From assembly GCF_001811505.1 (NCBI RefSeq), contig NZ_KV804967.1:1-44470 (forward strand): a stretch of 44,470 nt of DNA, read 5' to 3'. A program made the position numbers and the translations under genes. The DNA comes from Streptococcus sp. HMSC034E03 (lineage in GTDB: Bacteria > Bacillota > Bacilli > Lactobacillales > Streptococcaceae). Below are positions 37,421-44,470 of this stretch, in pieces (the first letter of the stretch is position 1; each line of letters begins with the position of its first letter). A model generated the notes under the pieces. It did not search any database. It saw only the letters and a program-made list of their open reading frames with translations, and was not told the DNA's origin.

Positions 37421-40213
37421 ATGAAACTCAAAGAAACTTTAAATCTTGGGAAAACTGACTTCCCAATGCGTGCAGGCCTTCCAACCAAAGAGCCAGTCTG
37501 GCAAAAAGAATGGGAAGAAGCAAAATTGTACCAACGCCGTCAAGAATTAAATGAAGGAAAACCTCATTTCACTCTTCATGATGGACCTCCATACGCTAAC
37601 GGAAATATCCACGTTGGTCATGCTATGAACAAGATTTCAAAAGATATCATTGTTCGTTCTAAGTCTATGTCAGGATTCTACGCACCATACATTCCAGGTT
37701 GGGATACACACGGACTACCAATCGAGCAAGTTTTGGCTAAACAAGGTGTTAAACGTAAAGAGATGGACTTGGTTGAGTACTTGAAACTTTGCCGTGAATA
37801 CGCTCTTTCTCAAGTAGATAAACAGCGTGAAGACTTCAAGCGCTTGGGTGTTTCAGGTGACTGGGAAAATCCTTATGTGACTTTGACTCCTGACTATGAA
37901 GCAGCCCAAATCCGTGTCTTCGGTGAGATGGCAAACAAAGGTTATATCTACCGTGGTGCTAAGCCAGTTTACTGGTCTTGGTCATCTGAGTCAGCTCTTG
38001 CTGAAGCGGAGATTGAATACCACGACTTGGTATCAACATCACTTTACTATGCCAACAAGGTTAAAGATGGCAAAGGTGTTCTAGATACAGATACTTATAT
38101 CGTTGTCTGGACAACTACTCCATTTACTATCACAGCTTCTCGTGGTTTGACAGTTGGTGCAGATATTGATTACGTTTTGGTTCAACCTACTGGTGAAGCT
38201 CGTAAGTTTGTGGTCGCTGCAGAATTATTGACTAGCTTGTCTGAGAAATTTGGCTGGACTGATGTTCAAGTTTTGGCGACTTATCGTGGTCAAGAATTGA
38301 ACCATATCGTGACAGAACACCCATGGGATACTGCAGTAGATGAACTCGTTATCCTTGGTGACCACGTTACAACTGACTCTGGTACAGGTATCGTCCATAC
38401 AGCTCCTGGTTTTGGTGAGGACGACTACAATGTTGGTGTGGCTAATGGTCTTGAAGTTGCTGTGACAGTTAACGAACGTGGTATCATGATGGCTAATGCT
38501 GGCGCTGAGTTTGAAGGTCAATTCTACGACAAGGTAGTGCCAACTGTCATTGAAAAACTAGGCAACCTCCTTCTTGCTCAAGAAGAAATCTCTCACTCCT
38601 ACCCATTTGACTGGCGTACGAAAAAACCAATCATCTGGCGTGCAGTTCCACAATGGTTTGCTTCAGTATCAAAATTCCGTCAAGATATTTTAGATGAAAT
38701 CGAAAAAGTGAAATTCCATTCAGAATGGGGTAAAGTCCGTCTTTACAACATGATCCGTGACCGTGGTGACTGGGTCATCTCTCGTCAACGTGCTTGGGGA
38801 GTTCCTCTTCCAATCTTCTACGCAGAAGACGGCACACCAATCATGACAGCTGAAACGATTGAACATGTAGCTCAACTCTTTGAGGAACATGGTTCAATTA
38901 TCTGGTGGGAACGTGATGCTAAAGCCCTCTTGCCAGAAGGATTTACACATCCAGGTTCACCAAATGGTGAGTTCAAGAAAGAAACAGACATCATGGACGT
39001 TTGGTTCGACTCAGGTTCATCATGGAATGGTGTCGTGGTTAACCGTCCAGAACTCAAATACCCAGCCGACCTCTACCTTGAAGGTTCTGACCAATACCGT
39101 GGTTGGTTCAACTCTTCTCTTATCACATCTGTGGCTAACCATGGTGTGGCACCATACAAACAAATCTTGTCACAAGGTTTTGCCCTTGATGGTAAAGGTG
39201 AGAAGATGTCTAAATCTCTTGGAAATACCATTGCTCCAAGCGATGTTGAGAAACAATTTGGTGCTGAAATCTTGCGTCTCTGGGTAACAAGTGTTGACTC
39301 AAGCAACGACGTGCGTATCTCTATGGATATCTTGAGCCAAGTCTCTGAGACTTATCGTAAGATCCGTAATACCCTTCGTTTCTTGATTGCTAACACATCT
39401 GACTTTAACCCAGCTGAGGATGCAGTAGCTTACGAAGAACTTCGTTCAGTTGATAAGTACATGACCATCCGCTTTAACCAGCTTGTTAAGACAATTCGTG
39501 ATGCTTATGCAGACTTTGAATTCTTGACAATCTACAAGGCCTTGGTGAACTTTATCAACGTTGACTTATCAGCCTTCTACCTTGATTTTGCCAAAGATGT
39601 TGTCTACATCGAAGGTGCAAAATCACTTGAACGCCGTCAAATGCAAACTGTCTTCTATGATATCCTTGTAAAAATCACCAAACTTTTGACTCCAATCCTT
39701 CCTCACACTGCGGAAGAAATCTGGTCATATCTTGAGTTTGAAGCTGAAGACTTTGTCCAATTGTCAGAATTGCCAGAAGCTCAAACTTTTGCTAACCAAG
39801 AGGAAATCTTGGATACATGGGCAGCCTTCATGGAGTTCCGTGGACAAGCTCAAAAAGCCTTGGAAGAAGCTCGTAATGCCAAAGTCATCGGTAAATCCCT
39901 TGAAGCTCACTTGACAGTTTATCCAAATGAAGTGGTACAAACCCTTCTTGGTGCGGTTAACAGTAATGTTGCTCAACTCTTGATCGTCTCAGAATTGACT
40001 ATCGCAGAAGGACCAGTTCCAGAAGGTGCAGTAGCCTTTGAAGATGTAGCCTTTACAGTTGAACGCGCTGCAGGTGAAGTTTGTGATCGTTGCCGCCGTA
40101 TTGATCCAAGTACAGCAGAACGTTGCTACCACGCAACCATCTGTGACCACTGTGCAAGTATCGTAGAAGAAAACTTTGCGGATGCAGTCGCAGAAGGATT
40201 TGAAGTAAAATAA
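37421..40213 (+). CDS. ileS: Isoleucyl-tRNA synthetase
   Basis: IleS charges tRNA-Ile. The 930-residue class I synthetase has HVGH (64-67, in [10 protein letters not shown]), KMSKS (595-599), the editing CP1 domain with [11 protein letters not shown] and [16 protein letters not shown], and a C-terminal zinc site with cysteines 888, 891, 908 and 911 (Cys902 nearby). This bacterial-type (IleS1) form is usual in streptococci. AAAGGAG precedes the ATG. Expression is controlled by the T-box leader. Confidence 0.98.
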   Translation: MKLKETLNLGKTDFPMRAGLPTKEPVWQKEWEEAKLYQRRQELNEGKPHFTLHDGPPYANGNIHVGHAMNKISKDIIVRSKSMSGFYAPYIPGWDTHGLPIEQVLAKQGVKRKEMDLVEYLKLCREYALSQVDKQREDFKRLGVSGDWENPYVTLTPDYEAAQIRVFGEMANKGYIYRGAKPVYWSWSSESALAEAEIEYHDLVSTSLYYANKVKDGKGVLDTDTYIVVWTTTPFTITASRGLTVGADIDYVLVQPTGEARKFVVAAELLTSLSEKFGWTDVQVLATYRGQELNHIVTEHPWDTAVDELVILGDHVTTDSGTGIVHTAPGFGEDDYNVGVANGLEVAVTVNERGIMMANAGAEFEGQFYDKVVPTVIEKLGNLLLAQEEISHSYPFDWRTKKPIIWRAVPQWFASVSKFRQDILDEIEKVKFHSEWGKVRLYNMIRDRGDWVISRQRAWGVPLPIFYAEDGTPIMTAETIEHVAQLFEEHGSIIWWERDAKALLPEGFTHPGSPNGEFKKETDIMDVWFDSGSSWNGVVVNRPELKYPADLYLEGSDQYRGWFNSSLITSVANHGVAPYKQILSQGFALDGKGEKMSKSLGNTIAPSDVEKQFGAEILRLWVTSVDSSNDVRISMDILSQVSETYRKIRNTLRFLIANTSDFNPAEDAVAYEELRSVDKYMTIRFNQLVKTIRDAYADFEFLTIYKALVNFINVDLSAFYLDFAKDVVYIEGAKSLERRQMQTVFYDILVKITKLLTPILPHTAEEIWSYLEFEAEDFVQLSELPEAQTFANQEEILDTWAAFMEFRGQAQKALEEARNAKVIGKSLEAHLTVYPNEVVQTLLGAVNSNVAQLLIVSELTIAEGPVPEGAVAFEDVAFTVERAAGEVCDRCRRIDPSTAERCYHATICDHCASIVEENFADAVAEGFEVK

Positions 40214-40282
40214 AAGTAAAAAATGGCGAGGGTAGTCCAAAGGTTGATTTGAAAAGAAAGGCCAATAGCGCTCTCCAACATT

Positions 40283-40332
40283 AAACGCATACTATCAAGA
40301 CTTTTGCAAGTCTGGTATTATGCGTTTTTTTA
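40283..40332 (+). terminator. ileS terminator, related to the locus-flanking hairpins
   Basis: AAACGCATACTATCAAGACTT pairs with AAGTCTGGTATTATGCGTTT (one bulge), followed by T residues. The outer stem AAACGCAT/ATGCGTTT is the same as in the repeats at 10542-10588 and 31180-31227, so it is a third, shorter member of that family. Confidence 0.88.
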
Positions 40333-40365
40333 TTGTAATGCCCTTTTTACCAAGTATCTTTTTTG

Positions 40366-40494
40366 TATAGTGGATTGAATCCATAATATAGTAGATTGAA
40401 TCTAAAATCATACATTATGACTGCTAAAAATATTTCTAGAAATTAGTTTGACTTTCCTAATCGAATTGTTCATACCTTATTTCAATCAAATATA
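40366..40494. repeat. RUP-like repeat, first copy
   Basis: The segment from TATAGTAGATTGAA (40387) to TATAG (40494) is 108 nt, the size of a RUP element, with TA at the ends as expected for this IS630-related repeat. A nested partial start (TATAGTGGATTGAA) lies at 40366. The AGAAAT, TTTGACTTTCCTAATCGA and TATTTCAATC blocks correspond to those I recall from RUP. Assignment is by eye. Confidence 0.55.
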
Positions 40495-40583
40495 GTATAG
40501 CACACTGTTGCTTCTAAAATATGGATAGAAATTGATTTGATTTCCCTAGTCAATTTGTTCAGATTTTATTTCATTTTACTATA
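40491..40583. repeat. RUP-like repeat, second tandem copy
   Basis: This is an imperfect direct repeat of the preceding element (TAGAAATTGATTTGATTTC, CTAGTCAATTTGTTCAG, TTATTTCATTTTACTATA). The left end is shortened, and it shares the TATAG junction with the first copy. The remainder of the gap, 40584-40880, is very AT-rich with only a short palindrome (AACATATA/TATATGTT, 40703-40721) and no frame worth calling. Confidence 0.55.
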
Positions 40584-40880
40584 AAATAAAATTGCTCTTT
40601 TTTGTTAGCAGGCTGCTTAAGAAATATCTAAGCCCGTGTATAAATTTGGAATTCTAGCAGCTAATCAACGTATTCTAGGAAGCTAAGGAAAGAGTTTCTA
40701 ACAAAACATATAATATATATGTTTGTGTGGTGAAAATTTTTGCTCTTTTTGATTTTAAAAGAACATCAAGTTTTTAAGAAAAAAACTAACAAAATAGAGA
40801 AAAACTATATTTAGATATTATAAAAACCTATATGTATACATTTGGAATATAATAAACCGAAAGAAATCGAAAGAATAAAT

Positions 40881-40909
40881 TTGATTTATCTAAGTAAAAA
40901 GATTATAAT
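40881..40909 (+). promoter_or_regulatory. Promoter of the lectin-type adhesin gene
   Basis: TTGATT (40881-40886), a 17-nt spacer and TATAAT (40904-40909), with AAAGGAGAA as a strong ribosome binding site 7 nt before the ATG at 40956. Confidence 0.78.
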
Positions 40910-40955
40910 AAAATTGTATTTATAATACTACATAAACACAAAAGGAGAAATAAAT

Positions 40956-43900
40956 ATGTGTTTTAATCGTAAAAATGCAGAACAAAAGAATTGGCGTATG
41001 ATCAAAAAAGGAAAACATTTCTTGTTTGGTTGTTCGCTAGTCTTTGCGGTTGGAGCTACACTAGCTACTCCAACGGTTCACGCTGACAGTGTAGAAGCTA
41101 AGACAGAAGCTACAAATTCAGCAACACAAAATGAACCTACTGCAGAGGCGACGACCTATGCGGCACCAGCTGCAACTAGCCCAGTTGCGACTGAAGCAGT
41201 AGAAGCAAATTCAGCAACAACTGTCGTTTCAGCTGACAAATCTCAACTAGAAGCTGTTTTGACACAAGCTAAAGCTAAAAACTTGGATGGTCAAGAAGCT
41301 TCAGTTAAAGCTGAAGTAGCAGCTGCAATTGCAGAAGCAGAAGCATTAGTTGCGAACGGTTCAGCAAGCCAAGATCAAATCAACCAAAGTGTTGAACGTT
41401 TGACTCATGCTGTGGCAAGTGTGAAGGAAGTTACTGAAGCAGCTGAGACAACAGTTGAAACAACATCTGAAGCAACTACAGAATCTTCAGCAACTCCTAA
41501 AGTCAGAAGCAAACGTGCTGTTGCTGAAGGTACAACACGTTCAATTGATGAAACTAACCTTGCTCGTGCTATCGTAACCAAAGATAACTTTGAAAGTTTC
41601 TTCCAAGAAGGTGGAACTGCATCCTATGATAAATCAACAGGTACTATTAAGTTGACAGATGACGTTTCAGGTCAAGTTGGTAGTGCTTACCTACGTTTTA
41701 AAATTAACTCTGGACAACCTTTTACCTTCACTGGTAAGGTAGATATTGGTAATAAATACGAAGGCAAAACTGATGCAGATGGCCGACCAGGTGGTGATGG
41801 AGTTGGTTTCGTCTTCCATACAGGTAAGGTAAATACTATTGGTCAATCTGGAGCCTCTATTGGTATGGGTACTATCAAAAATGCCTTTGGTTTCAAACTA
41901 GACTCATGGCACAACACTTCTAACCCAAATGCCAACCAAAATGCATCAGCCGATCCACAATATGGTGGGAGAGCCTGGAAAACAAATGCCTTCGGTTCAT
42001 TCTACTCATCAAATAATGCTGGTAGGGTAACGACAAGTAGCTCAGCAGCCAAAGCTCTAAATCCAGCTCCAAGTGGCCAATGGGTAGACTTTAAAATTGA
42101 ATACGATGAAAATAAAAACTTTACAGTAACTTATGGCTCACAAACTTGGACAACGAACTTAAAAAATGCTAACACTAGCATCATGACAACTGACGCTAAG
42201 AATGCCTTGACTAAAAATAATCCAACCTTTGCCCTTTCGTTCTTAGGAAGTACAGGTTCTGGTACTAACTTGCAACGCGTTCAGATTGAAAGATTTGAGT
42301 TTACAGCGCCACAAATCGTCCACATGAAATTTGTTGATGCAAAAGGTAATGAAATTGAAGCAAGTAGTGCGATTCCAGGTGATGAAAATGAGGTTATTAA
42401 CCTTAGCACCCAAGACAGCAAAATTGCAGCAGTCGAAGCTAAAGGTTATAAATTAAAGAGAATCGATGCAAGCAAAGCACCTTCATATAACGAAGGAAAC
42501 AATACCGTTACCCTAACTCCAGGTGGGCAGTTGTTGACTTATGTATTTGCACCAGCTGGACCTACTGTCACTCCAACATTACAAGTTGGCGGTGTTATGA
42601 CTGAGCCAGGTATCAAGTCAACAGACAATACCATCTCAGGAATTGGTAAAAAAGGCGCAACAATCAAAATTGCTGCTGCTGGTAAGACAATTGTTGATAA
42701 TGTGACTGTTGCTGAGGATGGTTCTTGGTCTGCAACTCTTCCAACTGGTGTAAACAGCAATATCACTGAGCAAGATCAGTTGGTTCCAAGAGATACATTG
42801 ACAGTTACCCAAACGATCAATGGTGAAGAAAGTGCTGAAACAGAGGTTAAAGTTGGACTTGGTGAATCAGTTGTTCAACCATCTGAATCTTCTTCTGATA
42901 AACAAAGTCTTGTTGCAGAAACTACAACAGTAACTTTGAAAGTACCACATGATGCGGGAATTACTTACTTTGATTATCCTAAAGCTGGTAACGCTAGAAG
43001 TGTAGTCGCTATTAAACGCGATTCAATTCCAGGGGCATGGACTTCAAAAGACGAATCAAAAGCAGTTGTTAAGTCATACTCTAGTGATGGTTTCTTTGAT
43101 ACTATTGTCCTTGAAATGAAAGAGCAAATCCAACCAGGTAAGGCTAAGGTAGTTTCAAACATTAAAGAAGGTAAATACACAAGTCCTGTTAATTGGAAAG
43201 AAATTAATGTAGAAGCAAAACCAGCAGATACAACACCACCAGCAGCTCCAACTGTAAACCCAGTGACAGCAGCCTCTACAGCAGTAACAGGTACAGCTGA
43301 GCCAGGCTCAACCGTAGAAGTAACCCTTCAAAATGGACAAAAAGCCTCTGCAAAAGCTGGAGAAAATGGTGAGTTTTCAATTCCAGTTCCAGCTTTGAAT
43401 GCTGATGATCAAATTAGTGTTACAGCAACAGATGCAGCTAAAAACACATCAACTCCAACTAAAGTTACTGTAAAAGAGACAGTTCGTCCGACCTTACACA
43501 TTCCATATGATGATCCTGCGACACAAGCCATTTATGTTTACTCTGGTGAAGAAAATAATATTGAGCTAAAGGTAACTGATAATTCAGGTAAGATTGTAAA
43601 AGCTTATCTGGCTTTACCACAAGATAACCGCAGTGGGCTTGGTGCAGAAGACACTACCTTCTTAAACGGTAGAACTAAAGGTGGTTTGTATCTTAAGACT
43701 GAAGGTATTCATGTAGAAACTACTGCTACAGAGTCAACTCCAGCTATCGTTCGCGTAACTGGTGAAGTTCCTAAAAACACTTACACAGAAAGTAGTGGAC
43801 AAATCACTCGTTACCTCTTTGCTGAAGATGCGGCGGGTAATACAGGTTATGAACATGTTGGTGATGCGACTACACCAGGACAACTTGGGCGTATCCGTTT

Positions 43901-44470
43901 TATGTGGAAACCACAGTCATTCAAATATACTGCAGTAGCTCCATCAACACCGATTAAATCAAATACTGTTCCAGAAGCGAGTGTCCTTGAAAAAGCTGTT
44001 AAAGATGCGAACCCAACTTTCAGCGATAAGATTGAAAGTGTTTCTGTAGATGGTACTAATGTTAAGGTGACTTATAAAGATGGAAGTACAGATGTCATTC
44101 CAGCAGACTCAGTATTCAAAATTGAAGCAACAGCACCTGCAGTAACACCAGTTAAAAATCCATCAAGCCTAACTCAACCAGAAAAAGATGCAGTTAAGAA
44201 AGCAGTAGAAACAGCGAACCCAAGTGCAACTAAGGTTGAAGTAGGAACCGATGGTACAACAACACTAACCTACTCAAATGGTTCGACAGCTAAATTGACC
44301 CCAGCACAAACTGTCAGTCAGGCAGACGTTACACCTCCAGTAGCACCAACTGTAAATGCAGTTAAGGCAGGTGCTACTAGTATTACTGGTACAGCTGAAG
44401 AAGGCTCAACCGTAGAAGTAACCCTTCCAAATGGAACAAAAGCAACAGCAACAGCTGACAAAGATGGTAA
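40956..44470 (+). CDS. Large cell-wall adhesin with L-type lectin domain (3' end outside the window)
   Basis: The frame stays open for 1171 codons to the window edge. The long basic signal (KNWRMIKKGKHFLFGCSLVF) resembles the KxYKxGKxW class and is probably cut after Ala43 (VHA/D). An Ala/Thr/Glu-rich region (44-185) precedes an L-type (legume-like) lectin domain (about 190-448: YLRFKINSG, GGDGVGFVFHTG, AFGSFYSSN, FALSFLG). Next are a MucBP-like beta domain (about 449-527), an Ig-like domain (about 533-620), a beta domain (655-750), a Big_6 domain (about 755-840), another beta domain, two short YKDGST/YSNGST repeats (about 1005-1125) and the start of a second Big_6 copy. It should be a wall-anchored carbohydrate-binding adhesin; the LPxTG end lies beyond the window. 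Confidence 0.9.
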   Translation, partial: MCFNRKNAEQKNWRMIKKGKHFLFGCSLVFAVGATLATPTVHADSVEAKTEATNSATQNEPTAEATTYAAPAATSPVATEAVEANSATTVVSADKSQLEAVLTQAKAKNLDGQEASVKAEVAAAIAEAEALVANGSASQDQINQSVERLTHAVASVKEVTEAAETTVETTSEATTESSATPKVRSKRAVAEGTTRSIDETNLARAIVTKDNFESFFQEGGTASYDKSTGTIKLTDDVSGQVGSAYLRFKINSGQPFTFTGKVDIGNKYEGKTDADGRPGGDGVGFVFHTGKVNTIGQSGASIGMGTIKNAFGFKLDSWHNTSNPNANQNASADPQYGGRAWKTNAFGSFYSSNNAGRVTTSSSAAKALNPAPSGQWVDFKIEYDENKNFTVTYGSQTWTTNLKNANTSIMTTDAKNALTKNNPTFALSFLGSTGSGTNLQRVQIERFEFTAPQIVHMKFVDAKGNEIEASSAIPGDENEVINLSTQDSKIAAVEAKGYKLKRIDASKAPSYNEGNNTVTLTPGGQLLTYVFAPAGPTVTPTLQVGGVMTEPGIKSTDNTISGIGKKGATIKIAAAGKTIVDNVTVAEDGSWSATLPTGVNSNITEQDQLVPRDTLTVTQTINGEESAETEVKVGLGESVVQPSESSSDKQSLVAETTTVTLKVPHDAGITYFDYPKAGNARSVVAIKRDSIPGAWTSKDESKAVVKSYSSDGFFDTIVLEMKEQIQPGKAKVVSNIKEGKYTSPVNWKEINVEAKPADTTPPAAPTVNPVTAASTAVTGTAEPGSTVEVTLQNGQKASAKAGENGEFSIPVPALNADDQISVTATDAAKNTSTPTKVTVKETVRPTLHIPYDDPATQAIYVYSGEENNIELKVTDNSGKIVKAYLALPQDNRSGLGAEDTTFLNGRTKGGLYLKTEGIHVETTATESTPAIVRVTGEVPKNTYTESSGQITRYLFAEDAAGNTGYEHVGDATTPGQLGRIRFMWKPQSFKYTAVAPSTPIKSNTVPEASVLEKAVKDANPTFSDKIESVSVDGTNVKVTYKDGSTDVIPADSVFKIEATAPAVTPVKNPSSLTQPEKDAVKKAVETANPSATKVEVGTDGTTTLTYSNGSTAKLTPAQTVSQADVTPPVAPTVNAVKAGATSITGTAEEGSTVEVTLPNGTKATATADKDG

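Overview
The window comes from a Streptococcus of the mitis/oralis group, a close relative of S. pneumoniae. The genus is clear from dexB and aliB-like lipoprotein genes next to a wzg-wzh-wzd-wze capsule head, from the ftsA-ftsZ-ylmE-sepF-ylmG-ylmH-divIVA-ileS block, and from BOX-like and RUP-like repeats. The species (S. oralis rather than S. mitis) is an inference. Two parts of the chromosome that I recall as far apart in S. pneumoniae (the dexB capsule site and the ftsA-ileS block) are adjacent here.

Layout. 1-660: intergenic DNA with terminator-like hairpins, a degenerate BOX repeat, a short transcript unit with a CiaR-type promoter, and the glmS promoter flanked by two NagR-type operator candidates. 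661-2469: glmS. 2829-4313 (minus): a DUF1846 gene, divergent from dexB (4466-6076), with a LacI-family/cre-like operator over the dexB -35 box. 6393-10477: two tandem oligopeptide-binding lipoproteins resembling pneumococcal AliC and AliD. 10974-30843: a Wzx/Wzy-type surface polysaccharide locus. It has the regulatory and export head (wzg, wzh, wzd, wze), the initiating transferase (wchA), the rhamnosyltransferase wchF, three further glycosyltransferases, a hexapeptide-repeat acyltransferase, wzx, wzy, a CDP-glycerol glycerophosphotransferase and its CDP-glycerol synthase (tagD), a small-protein/GNAT pair that looks like a toxin-antitoxin module, rmlA-rmlC-rmlB-rmlD, a wrecked 5' fragment of glf, and a DUF1919 gene. 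30844-31447: an IS remnant and a repeat. 31448-37146: divisome and septum genes. 37165-40213: T-box leader and ileS. 40214-40955: a terminator and tandem RUP-like repeats. 40956-end: a large cell-wall lectin-type adhesin, cut by the window edge.

How the genes work together. The capsule-type locus predicts a polymer started by WchA on undecaprenyl phosphate, extended by WchF with rhamnose supplied by RmlABCD and by three further transferases, probably O-acetylated and decorated with glycerol phosphate. Wzx flips it, Wzy polymerises it, Wzd/Wze/Wzh control it, and Wzg attaches it to the wall. Loss of glf means galactofuranose cannot be made from this locus. The locus (about 20 kb) is flanked by two directly repeated, roughly 130-bp copies of one noncoding element, which offers a recombination route for gaining or losing the capsule.

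Limits. Everything was read by eye without alignments. Family names rest on motifs and recalled homologues. Sugar specificities of the central transferases cannot be read from sequence alone.
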